64,000 nt of DNA from Tamarix chinensis (Eukaryota > Streptophyta > Magnoliopsida > Caryophyllales > Tamaricaceae): the NCBI GenBank assembly GCA_030549775.1, contig CM060181.1, positions 50,288,218 to 50,352,217 on the forward strand, written 5' to 3'. Of this stretch, positions 1-11,690 are shown one piece after another (position 1 is the stretch's first letter; each line of letters begins with the position of its first letter). The notes below the pieces were generated by a model. It saw nothing but the letters and a program-made list of their open reading frames with translations. It did no database searches and was not told the origin of the DNA. The position numbers and the translations under genes are program-made.

Positions 1-351
1 ATAATAATAGCAAAAATACTAAAAATAATATCAATGATAATATTAATAAGAATAAGAATAATAATAGTAACAATAATAATAAAAAGGGCATTACTTAAAA
101 ACATAGTGAAATAAGAGCTTTGACCCCTTTACCAAAATAATACTAATAATAACATTAGTAAAATAAATAACAAAATTTAGTAATAATAATAATGAAATAA
201 TAATAATAATAATGATGATGATGATGATAAAACCATAATAATATTACAATAATAATAATAATAATCATAATAGTAATAATAGTAAGGATAATATTTGAAG
301 ATAAAATGAAGTAGGGTTTCTACCCCATATTGAATAATAATAAACTTATTA

Positions 352-393
<42 letters not shown>

Positions 394-559
394 AATAAGA
401 ATAATAAATGCTATTGATAAAATATTAATAATAATAAGACTTGGTATCTATAATACTACTACTATAAGTCAAAATAGGCACAATAGGGTTTTAGCCCTAT
501 ATAGAATAATAATATTAACATTGAAAATAATAATAATAATAATAATAATGATGATGATG

Positions 560-591
<32 letters not shown>

Positions 592-702
592 ATTAATACT
601 AATCGCATAACAATAATAATAATAATAATAATAATAGCAAAACTAATAGTAAAATAGTTATAATAATAATGGAATAATGATAATAATAATTTTGAAATAG
701 TA

Positions 703-735
<33 letters not shown>

Positions 736-950
736 ACATATTAATATTAATAATAAAGATAATATCAATAATTAGAATAATAACAATAAAATCAAAATAA
801 AAATATAATAGGGCTTCAGCCCTCAATAGAAATAATAATAAAATCATTAATAATAATAAAAATAATAATAATAATATTAATATTAATAATAATAACAATA
901 ATAGTAATATATTTTGAATAAATGAAATAAAATAGAATAAAGCTTATAAA
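1..950. repeat. Complex AAT-type microsatellite with strand switches
   Basis: Long runs of AAT/ATA are interspersed with short unique phrases. At about 548-592 a GAT run flips directly into a CAT run, and near 703-733 the repeat switches from AAT to ATT. Any reading frame across it is low complexity. Confidence 0.85.
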
Positions 951-2619
951 AATATGGAAAAGGGTTGAGAGGGTTTAGGGTTCAACCTTAGGCTGGTGGT
1001 GATAGGCAGCGATGGCAGTGATGCACAGTGGTGGCTTCGGTGGCCGGAAAAAGATAAGAAAAGGGGAAAAGTTGAAGGTTGGGAACAAGATAGGGAGAAT
1101 GAAGGTGGTAATAAGGGTGATTATGAAATCCCAGAAGGAGAAGAATTGAATGAGGGTGGCGGCGCATAGCTACTGCAGTGGTGGCCGAATGGTGGAGAAG
1201 AAGAGAAAGAGAGGAGGAGAGGGAGAACGAGGAAAAGAAAGGTAGGGGAAGGTAGAGGGTGGTCTGCAGTATAGAATGGGAGGTGAAAAGAGCGGTGGCA
1301 GCGACAGAAGAGGTGGCTAATGGTGGTTCGAAGGGTGGCGGAGGTTGAAGAGAGGGTTGATCGGGAGGGCTACTTCACATAGCCGGCGTAGCTTGTGAAG
1401 GGAGAATCAAGGAAGAAGTGTGGCATGGTTAGTTAGAGGGTGGTGCAAGGATAAGTTGGGTAGGTAGAGATGGCGGCGTAGTTGGCTGGAGGAGGTGGAA
1501 ATGGTGTCTAAAATGGGGCGGCGCACAAGGTGGATGTTCTGGGTAGGAGATCAAAACTCGATACAGGGTAGATTATGGGGGTATTTATAGAGTTAGAGGA
1601 GAGGTTAGGGTTACATGGGTCGGTGTGGGAATAGGGAAGGTTGGTTCAGGCTCACCGGAGGCAAGGTTGGCCGGCAAAAATCACAACGGGGCAAGGTAGT
1701 GGCCGGCTGGGAGAGGGGAAAAACATGCACGAGAAGAAGGGAGAAATGGTTGGACAACAGGGTTGACGGATCAGCAGGAAAAATAGAGGGGAAATGGCCA
1801 GTCAAACGGTAAGATCGGCGGCGGAATCCTTGGAACGTTCGACGGTGAAGTTGCAGGTGCGAAGGGAAGGGAGGAAGAAGAAAGAAGGAAGAAGGGTGGA
1901 GGCTAGACTGGCAGTCCAAGGAAGAAAATAAGAAAAAGAAACGCCAGAAGATCGGCTAGGCGACAACAGCTACTAAAAAAAGATCGAAACGTAGTGTTCC
2001 AAGGGTGGGTTGCGCTAAAGGAGAAAAGGGTAGGAATTGGGCCGCCGAAGGAGAAAGGAAGAAGGGGGAGGGACTAGGCCGGGCTAGCCTAGGTCGGGGA
2101 AGGTAAGGAAGAAAAAGAAAAGAAAGAAAAAGAAAGGAAAAAGGGATAAAGAAAAGGAAAAGGAAAAAAAAGAAAAGAGAAAAATAGGTAAGTTAGGGCT
2201 AATTAAATTAATTTGAATATTTGGGATATTAAAAAATAATAATATTTAAATAAAATAATATTTAAATCCCTTTTTAGGCTAATTTAGGAATTTTTTAAAA
2301 GGTTTTTCATAAATTCCATTTTAATTAGCAAAATACCCTAATTTTCTTCAATTAAATTATTTATAAAATTCCTATTAATTTGAAACTATTTTCTCCTTCT
2401 TATTTTAAATAAAATAATTTATTTAATTAATTTTCAAAATAAAATCCTTAATTAGCTAAAATACCAAAGTTTCTCCTAATTAAAATACTTATAAATTTAT
2501 TCTTGATTTGCCCTAATAAATTTCCTTTTATTTTAATAAAAATAATTTATTTAATTAATTTTTCTAATAGAATCTTATTTAACTATAATTTTTAAAATTA
2601 GAATTTTCGAGGCATTTTA
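1..2619 (+). mobile_element. Right half of a long LTR-like unit (copy 1), cut by the window edge
   Basis: The order is an (AAT)n-rich part (1-950), a G- and A-rich part (about 960-2180) ending in a GAAA-type purine tract, and an AT-rich part (about 2190-2619) ending GAGGCATTTTA. The same three modules in the same order and orientation make up 55300-58063, where the unit ends GGGGCATTTCA next to a target duplication. The AT-rich module is clearly alignable between the two, for example around 2265-2330 and 57705-57790. Small frames in the purine-rich part have no recognisable product. Confidence 0.65.
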
Positions 2620-5600
2620 GTTAGGGTTATGCTTATGCGTATTGGTTGTGAAATAAGTGTACTTGTATAACATGTGTACATATATATATGTGATCTAAGT
2701 GTGTTGTACAGTTTGGCTAGTAAGGACCTAAGGTAATCATGTGTGTGGCCCTCACTTCTCATTTTTGTATGTGTTTGCTAAGTCTTATCATATGATGATG
2801 TAAGTCTTGTGTGTTGTTGAAAAATGGTATATTTTAAGCCAAGGAGTCTTAGGTGGGGTTTGGGTAGCCAAGGTGAATGGAATAAAATAATGAGGGATAG
2901 AGTAAGTAAAATTTTAAACGAGGAGTGTTTTAACTATTCCTTGGGATAATATGGAGTAATAAAAAGGGGTATTGATGAAAAGAGTGGTTAGGGTAAAAAC
3001 TTTGCATAGGGAGAGTGGACTTTGCATAGGGGCAAGATCGACTCAATGGGACGTTTTTTTGAGGTTGGCCATGGGTAGGAGTGTTTGTTATGGGTAGCTG
3101 GCGGACACTGGGGGAGTTTTGGTACGTGGAAAGATGGGAAAGTGCATGGGGCATAGTTTAGGGTTTTCGGGGATGTCCATTTGGGAGGTTGTTACCACAT
3201 GTGAGGGTTGAGGGATTTAAGCTATAAGAATTTAGAGTAGAGGTGAGTATGGGGTACATGAATAGTGGAAGCTTAGGGAAATGTAGGAAGAGGAGGAGAG
3301 GCTAGAGCCATGTAGGCCAAAAATTAGGGTTTTGAAGGGGAAACCCTCGAGGGCGATGGCGATCATAAGTGGGGGAAATAATGGAGCGAGCTATGACCTG
3401 TGAGTATGAGATTTCTAAGGGCATGTTTAGGATTGGTGGATAATGTTGGGGGCTCTAGGGATTAGTGAGGAGTGTGGATATCTCGAGTTAGGAAATTAGG
3501 GTTTACATGAGGTTAGGTCTGGCCAGGGTGGTAGTAGGTCAAAAGTATTACCTAGTTTATGCGTTAATGGGTGTGTGATATCTGAAAAATAAGACATGAA
3601 AATGACATTAATAACTTAAAGTGGAAGATTATTGAGTTATGCCAGTGTATTGGATATTTACTAGTCCATCAGTTATAATAGTAGTCAGGTGTGTTCTAAC
3701 CTAGATTTCTAGTATTGGTCCACTGATCATAATAGTGGAGGTCCCGAGCTCAAATAATGAAACCCTTAGATGATATTAATCTATGAAAAATATACTAATC
3801 ACTTACAGTGAAGCACCACATGGGTTAAGACCGTGTGTAGTATATTTACCAGTCTACCTGTTATATTAGTAGCCAGGTGCGTTATGTCCTAGATTATAGT
3901 ATACTTACCAGTCCACTAGTTAAAATAATGGTTGGAAGCACTTTAACCTAGATTGTATTAGGTTTACTGGTCTACCAATCAAAATAGTGGTCTAGATTAT
4001 TCTCTCTTGGACGATATAGTTATCGATCTATCGATCACATTAGTGGATAGAGTAAGTAAAATTTTAAGTGGGGAGTGTTCTAACTATTCCTTAGGATAAT
4101 ATAGAGTAATAAAAGGGGTATTAATGAAAAGATGGGTTAGGTAAAAACTTTACATGGGAAGAGTGGGCTTTGCATGGAGGAAAGATCAACTCAGCGGAAG
4201 ATTGTTTGGAGGTTGACTATGGGGAGGAGCGTGTGTCATGGGTAGTTGGTGGACATGGGAGAGTTTTGGTACGTACGAAGATGGAAAAGTGTATGGGGGC
4301 ATAGATTAGGGTTTTGAGGGGTGTCCGTTTGGGAGGTTGTTATCACATGTGAGGGTTGAGGGAGTTGGGCTCAATAGAGGTGAGCATGGGGTACTTGAAT
4401 TGTGGAAGCTTATAGCTAAGTAAGAGGATGAGGAGAGGCTAGAGCCATGTAGGCCAAACATTAGGGTTTCATGGGGAAACCCTAAAGGTTGATGGCCATC
4501 ATAAGTGGGGGAAACAGGGAAGCAGGCTATGACCTATGAGTATGAGGTTTCTAAGGGCATGTTTTGGATTGGTGGATAATGTTGGGGGGCTTCAGGGATC
4601 AGTGGGGAGTGTGGATATCCTGGGTTAGGGAATTAAGGTTTACATGAGGTCAGGTCTAGCCGGGGTGGTAGTAAGTCAGGAGTTTCACCTGGTTTGTGCA
4701 TGGATGGGCATGTGATGTATGACAAATAAGACACTACCACTTAAAGTGGAAGATCATTGAGTTCCATGTAAAGGATACTTACCGGCCTACCAAATATAAT
4801 AGTGGTCAGATGTGTTCTGCCCTATATTATAGTATACTTACTGGTCCATCGGTTATAATAGTGGTCAGGTGCATTCTACCTTGGATTTCTAGTACCGATC
4901 CACTAGTCATAATAGTGGGGGTTTAGAACTCAAATAATGGAACCCTTAGATGATATTAATCTATGGAAAAGACACTAATCACTGATAATGGAACACCTTG
5001 TGGGTTGAGACCGCGTGTAGTGATCAGGAGCATTTTGTCATGGATTGTATTAGGTTTATCGGTCCACTAGTCATAATAATGGTCAAGAGTTTTCTCCCTT
5101 GGATGACATAGTTTCCAATCCACTGCTCATAATAGTGGGGTCCCCGAACCTATATGGATATAATTCGAGAGATGTATAAATGCTACACTAAAGTCTTTAA
5201 GTCCCGATAAAGGCAAATAATCTACCATAATATATTGTGTGCATTATATCTATATCATGCATTTCTATTCTCTAACTTAACTATATTATTACCTTACTCA
5301 ATATGTAGCGCATTGATCATCTCACTTATGGGTGCTACTCGTTCCTACAAGTAGTGGCCCCTCTTGAGTTTGTTCAAATAGGTGATGATGCTATAGAGGA
5401 CTTTGTTGCATATAATGATATGGCCAGGGTAGTGTGATGCCATGATATTCTAGGTTGGGGATGGAGAGAGTGCCTTTTGAACTTATTTTCTACTAGTACT
5501 TTATGTTTTCCTAGTAGTAGAACCATATTATGTATTTTCAGTACTCTTATGTATTAACACTTGACTTTCTTATGTTTTTAGCACTTTTCATATATCAATG

Positions 5601-5823
5601 TTTAATATGTTTTTAGCACTTTTCATATATCAATGTTTAATTCTTTCATGTTTTAATTTATTTCTGCTATGGTATTACAATTGAGTTATTCCTTTAGCCT
5701 TGTGGTTATTATGAGGATGGAGAACGGCCAGACTCATAATGATTAGACGGTAACACCCCACTTGTGGTGTGTGATTTTAGAGATGAATGAAAATTTTCAA
5801 CTATGATTTTTGGGGGTGTTACA
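2620..5823 (-). mobile_element. Inverted left half of the same LTR-like family (copy 2)
   Basis: Read on the minus strand it begins TGTAACACCCCC (5823 downward) and follows the order seen at 52823-55200: terminal hairpin, a conserved CTCRTTCC-type box (about 5331-5352 on the plus strand), the ACTATTATA minisatellite, and an end near a GTAAGGACCTAAGG-like phrase (about 2722). It abuts copy 1 at 2619/2620 without spacer. It carries a 1150-bp tandem duplication (separate entry). No coding capacity. Confidence 0.55.
2891..5170. repeat. Tandem duplication with exact 1150-bp period, containing a minisatellite
   Basis: GGATAGAGTAAGTAAAATTT at about 2895 recurs at 4045, and the order of blocks over the following kilobase is the same in both copies with roughly one difference per ten bases. 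Each copy holds a run of degenerate units of about 50-65 bp built on 'ccagtccact...ataatagtgg' (about 3655-4040 and 4780-5140). The reverse complement of that unit recurs at 53500-53830. Confidence 0.8.
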
Positions 5824-8720
5824 GTTACCACCGTAATTCACATAAGTGTGGTGTACCAAACTATCCTTACATCAATCATAATGCTAAAACCATTCATAGT
5901 GAAAATAAGGTAATTAATAATGAGAGATGCTTTTATAAATACAATTATGAGTTTGGAGATTAATTCTAAGTTAAAATAAAAAGAATATAAACTAAGGGAT
6001 ACCATCGATCAAAGAGTCCAACGGGTATCCGGGTAAAACCATTATTTGGATAACATAATTCTTTGTCCAAACACTAGTATAGATAAAATTCATTCCTCCC
6101 CACATAATGCAACAAAAGTAGCAAACTCATTTAGCTGGTCCTGAAATACCTGTACAAAACCATCAGGGTCATCTGCTTGTGAGAATGAGCAACACCCATA
6201 AAAAGGATATTTGGTATGCTATGTATTGAGTAAGGTAATAATACTATCAAATCAGGGATATAGATAAATACATACACTTATAACAAATGATAAGTACACA
6301 TACAATTTACAAAAAGTCTCATAAGGTAAAGATTTATCTATGGCTCTTTATTAGATATAATCATTTTTATTATTTTATTAAAATTAATTTTAGGGAACCC
6401 ACTATTCTTAATTTAGTGGAACAGATTGAAGCATCTTCTCAAGAGTAACGCACTTGATCCACTATTATCATCTAATGGAATAGATCTAAAAGACATCACC
6501 TCCTTAAGGAAAAAAGATATGAAATACATCACCTTTGCCAAATCTTGTGATATTTTACTTTAAATGATTAATGAATTATTCATGATTGATTTATAACTAC
6601 AGAACACATTAAAACAAGTCAGCACATCATGCAAATCATAAGCCCATTCTCTAGAGTTACGATCCTTATTTTCCAAAACCCTAATTTTACAATTTAGGCA
6701 TAAATTATCCTATATTGATCAATTACCCACCAAATTTAGCATATCTTCCTCAAATATTTTTATTAACAACATATCTAATATTCAAGGTTTAACTCGCACG
6801 TCTTACAAATGCGATAATAGCCTTATCTCAAAAGTTACTATTGATAGATCTTGTAAACCCAAATTTCACAAGTAAGTCATAACTTTTTCCATAATACTCA
6901 TAAAATTACCAAATTTAATATAAATACTTAAAATTTTAATATTAAAAACATATATGAAATTCATGACCTAATTCTAATACTTTACACATGTGATAATAAG
7001 ATTATCGTTTTAAGGTTATCATTCCTAATTTAGACCTTTTCTCATTTTGGGGAACCGAATGCTTGCATAATCACTTCAATAAATCCACACAATATTAATA
7101 GAATATTTTAATAATAATAACATATTAACATACCAAAATTCTCATATTAACCTATATTGACTAAAATACCCTTATAGATAACCAAAAGCCCTTATTTTAC
7201 AAAAATCTTATATCGTCAATATCATTATTTCCAAATCATCCATTTATCATAATACATATTAAATATATTTATTTCCACCTTATCATACTCTATTAGGCCC
7301 ATACTTCTCTTCCACAAATAATACTCATCCACAAAATACAACCTAGCATAGTAACTTTATATGACAACATCTTGCATTATTCATACTCCATTTCTATCAC
7401 ATAAACGATATTATCATATCATATCATTAAATTAATACATTTAACCATATAATAACAATATCATGATAATGAACATAGCCATGCAAGAATTTAATACATA
7501 AAGCCTAAAACATCGACTATATCCTTACGAAAAAGGCTCTAGTTTCTAAGTACGCTTATCCTATCCCACCTCTTTTAGGACCTCTAGAGTATCAGCTAAT
7601 AACAATTAACAAAACATAATTAGAGTTTAATTTATATTTTTAACAAGGTGTTAAGGTAATGGAAGGTTGAAAGAGTGGTAAAAACCAAAGCGAGGTTAAA
7701 AGGAGTCTCAGCTAAGTTATGTGCAACAAAGAGGGGATCGGTTGAAGGAGTGAAACAAGGAGGGTGGAAACTGAAGGTTTGGCCTAAGGGTGAGGATGAG
7801 GATTGGTGGTTTTGGCCGAAGGAGGGTGGTAGGCTGCTTTTGATGGAAATGGCTGAAAGGTAGTGGTGGGTTGCGGTGGTTGTTGTAGTATGTAGTGTGT
7901 ATTTGGTTCGATGAAAATAGCTGAATAGAAGGGGGTAGCAATGGTGGGTTTTGCCCATGCTTGGGCAAAGGGTGTGGTGGTTTTAGCCAGTTCCTAGGGT
8001 GAGGTAATGCCAAAGGTGGTTAGTTCTAGGAGTGAGGGTAATGAAAATGTTGTTGATGGAGGTGTTGGTGCCTTAATTAGCCTCGCCAATGGGGTGATCT
8101 TAAGCAGTTTTGCTAATGAATAGAAGGAGAAAAGAAGGATGAGGGAGATTTTTTTGAGGTGCAATATTTTGAAAAAAAAAATAGAGGGAGAAGGGGGTAG
8201 GTGCAGGCATTAAATGAGCCTTATATATACACATGCATGTAGGAAAATAAAAAGGAGAGTTGATGTGCTCTGGCAAGAATTTCAACCCCTAACCCCTTGA
8301 ACTGAGGAGAGGTGAGTTGGTGGGGGTAGAGGGATAGGCTTGGTAGGGAAGGCATGCACACAAGAAGAAGAGAAGAGGAGAATAAAGTGTTGTGCGTTGA
8401 GGTGAGGTAAGGACCGGTAGGGGGAAAATAGAATAAAATAAGATAAGGGAAGGAGAAGAAAAAGGAAAAATGGAAAGGAAAAAGTGTGTTTAGATTTAAA
8501 TAAATTAAATTAGGATATTATGATAACTTAATTAAATGAGTATCTGGGATTAGGTTTAGGTTAGAAAAGATATTAATAACCTAAAATAAAAATTAAGGTT
8601 AGGCCAAGATTTAATATTAGCGAGTTAGGACAAGATAGAAATATTAATTTTCCAAGAGTAGAATTATGTTACGACATTAATTACTCCATATTAGGGTTAG
8701 CTAAAATTTAGAGTATTATA
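5824..8720 (+). mobile_element. Third LTR-like copy, both halves present
   Basis: It opens GTTACCACC directly after the hairpin shared with copy 2. The block at 5860-6250 (ending in the GAGCAACACCCAT box and GAGTAAGGTAA) matches 51440-51810 and 53250-53320. A purine-rich part (about 7640-8470) and an AT-rich part follow, ending TAGAGTATTATA near 8720. There is no AAT array. Small frames on both strands of 7630-8290 are low-complexity by-products. Confidence 0.5.
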
Positions 8721-10117
8721 GTTATTTAATTCAATCTTATAGGCGAACCATTGATCGACATAGATGTTGGTTATTGTAAATTGTCTCGAATAACTGGAGT
8801 TAATGTACATTGCTATTAAATTTTTTGGGCCTTTCATGGCATGGAACTTAAACTTTAATACCTCAATAATATTGTTTGGGCTTTAATACCTTAATAATAT
8901 TCTGGAATTTAATGCTTCATATATTTAATTGGGCTTTAATGGCATATTAATGGGCCTCTATGCTCTAAACAGTTTGGGCCTTGATTCCTCCACGGATCAA
9001 GTGCATGGATAATATTGGAATTTACTAAATTAAATGGGTTATATTCATATAAGTGATTAAGTGATATTTTTTGGGCTTTCATTCTTGTTTCCCTAAATAT
9101 TTGATAAGACATTAATTATTTAAAGTGAAATATCTTAAGTCAAGACTTGTACCACTCGGGGTAGCTATCCGTGGCAAGTTTGAAATTCACTTAGTACTAT
9201 TCTAGTGTTTTCTATTATGTGATTTTGGGTGCCTTAATAGGGCTAGAAGGCCCTATTTTACTCTATAGGTGTCTCGATATATTTCACTCCTATAGGAGAT
9301 ATGCATACATATATGATTAGGTGCCCTATTAATTGGTGGTCTGGTTACGTTTTTAGGTAGGCTAGAGCTAGTACCGTTCAAGTACTAGATTAATTATTAT
9401 AATTTTTTTAAGTCTCCATCCTCAAGTTAATATAATATATCGGTTGTGATCACGATAATAAAATATAATAATCAATGAATCTTATTTATCCGTACATTAG
9501 TATTACATTATTTAATACTTCATGATTAAGTTTTATCATGCTCAATTGACACCTATATGTAAGCATGCTATTATCTTGTTATTATATGTTCTATTACTTT
9601 ATTCACATAGGCCTTGTACATAATGCTATCTCTTTAACATAATTGTATTGCTTAGTACAAGATGCGTATTGATACTACATATTTGTAAACATTGTGTCAC
9701 AGGTATATGATGATGATCCTATTGACTTTGAGGAAGTTCCTCAGGTAGAGTGATGCGGGTTTAAAACCTAGGATTAGTGTGTAGAGTTATATCTATCCAA
9801 GGTTGCATATGCTATGTGCCCTAGATTCTAGATATCAGTTTTGTACTCTTCATTTCTTTTATCCCCTTATCTCTTTTTATGTATTGTATTATCTATAGCA
9901 TGTACTCTATACTTGGTTATTACACTAAATTATTGAAGACTTTTACTATCTACATCTATTTCCTTAAGTTTTGATTTATTTGTCATAACATTTTAGCCCT
10001 TGCACTTAGTATGATAAAGGTATGTATTGGGCTTGAGCTAAGTATGGTGGTAAAATCCGCTATATTATGTTAATGCTTCCGCTTAAAAATAAAAAATTTT
10101 AGTATTAAATTTCAGGG
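8721..10117 (-). mobile_element. Fourth LTR-like copy, inverted left part
   Basis: 8730-10117 aligns along its length with 47860-49269: CATGGCATGGAACTTA, the 'gctttaatgcc' repeats, 'ggtggtctggttacgttt' and TTAATGCTTCCGCTTA occur in the same order. It ends with a decayed GGGTGTTAAA near 10117 where the TSD-bounded copy has GGGGTGTTACA. No coding region. Confidence 0.7.
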
Positions 10118-10764
10118 TGTTAAAGAAATTCTCAGAAAAGAAGGTTTGTATGGCTCAAAATATCACTACAGGTTATGATGAATCTTAACATGCCATGTTG
10201 ATGGTTAGAAAATCATATATATTCTCACTCTATTCGCATCAAATCACGTAGATATACATTCCCTACATTGAAATTAATATAAAAAATCTTCACTTGACTT
10301 TATCTTAGTTTGTGATCCTCTTTTAGTATGATTTCAATGATATGTTCATAAATTACTATTTAATGGATCCTATGACTCAAAATAAAATAAAATAAAAAAC
10401 TCAACTACGCATACATCACATAAAACACTCAAAATAAGTGAAAAAAATAGCATGGACTCAACATAAAAAAAAATGAAAAAAAATATAGTACATAAATAAA
10501 GCACAAGGACAGAGTTAAACTCAAGCTTTTAGCATTAGCTATACAAAAATTCAAACTAGAAAGTAGCAGATACACAATATCTTCCACATAACATTCTTGC
10601 AAATGAACATGCCTATTGTTCCAATCTTTATTTTTCTCTTTATAGACCGTGAAGTTTTTTTAGGCATGCAACCTTAACTCATTAAACTCATAAAAAATGG
10701 TATACCCTATGAATTATTGATGTAATTTAAACTCCCTAAGCAACTTAACTATGTTAGTTTCACT
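10118..10764. other. AT-rich stretch with no recognised feature
   Basis: AT-rich sequence with a run of imperfect A-rich phrases. I see no gene, repeat unit or transposon end. It separates an LTR-like copy from a gypsy gag remnant. Confidence 0.4.
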
Positions 10765-11690
10765 TTAACTAACATCCACAATCATAAAATATGTAGCGTT
10801 AGAACCATGAAACTCATATATCAGGATTGAAGAGGGAGGCTCAAGTACTACTTGGTAAGAATTTTCTTCTTGAAAAATAGGGGCCTCAATATCATACCAT
10901 AACTTCTCTTCTTTTGGAGATTGAGATGAGAACATTATTGTTCCATACGGCTCACTCGAGCAGTTCACTAGAGGATTTTCCTTCACATGTTGAGTGACCT
11001 TAACAATCATATAGCATTAATTATCATAAAGAGGATATTATCTTGCATTACGTAAATTAAACTCAACCCTAGAGAATTGATTATTCAATTTGTGCTACTA
11101 TAAACATTTAGAAAAATTGAGTGTAGTTTTGATAGGGTTTTACCTCAATCTTTAAAATCTCACCAAGTGTGGGTTCCTTACTTACCTCCTCGTGAAGTTC
11201 GATTACCGGATTGGTTTGGTCATCACTTGACTTCTCCTTATCATCCTTCCTCAAGATCTCAGATGGTAAATCCATAATTTTCTTGCCATCAGTACTTCCT
11301 TTTGATTTTTCTTAGTATAATTATGCAAGGTGTCTTGACCTCTCTTATTTAATATATTGGCTAACTAGCCCAATTGCACCTCTAAGTTCTTTATAGATGC
11401 CTCTTGAATCTTTATCCATGCCTCATGATTTTAAAAACAAGCCTCATTTGCACTGATGACCTTGGCCAACAACTCCTCCAAACTAGTCTTTGTCTCTTGA
11501 GGTGGAGCTAAAACTTGGTAACACGAGGGTGGTAAACTCACATGACACTAATTTGGAATGGGATTTATCTCCCACCATAAAAAGTTAGGGTGAGTGCGTC
11601 ATTTTGGGTTGTAGGTGTCCTAGTAAGAATAATTTTGCCTCTCATAGTTAGCTTGTTCATATGACTAACAAAACGAATTACCTACTTGTC
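10765..11690 (-). pseudogene. Ty3/gypsy gag C-terminal remnant
   Basis: On the minus strand 11680 down to about 11300 reads, across several stops and shifts, DTYNPK, RTHPNF, then LPPSCYQVLAPPQETKTSLE, an EAWIKIQEASIKNLE coiled-coil and LANILNKRGQDTL. This is the order found at the end of plant gypsy gag proteins (YNPGWRNHPN, SLE-type box, SIRNLExQxGQLA). An open part without homology follows at 10765-11010 (81 codons). At least four in-frame stops show it is dead. No LTRs could be matched to it. Confidence 0.7.

Noticed and set aside
1611..1919. Overlapping open frames on both strands in purine-rich DNA
   Set aside because: Composition skew removes stop codons; the region is the purine-rich module of an LTR-like unit, also seen at 56690-57620.
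7632..8285. Pro/His/Ser-rich minus-strand frames
   Set aside because: Same reason as above: pyrimidine-rich strand of an LTR-like copy, with no conserved motif.
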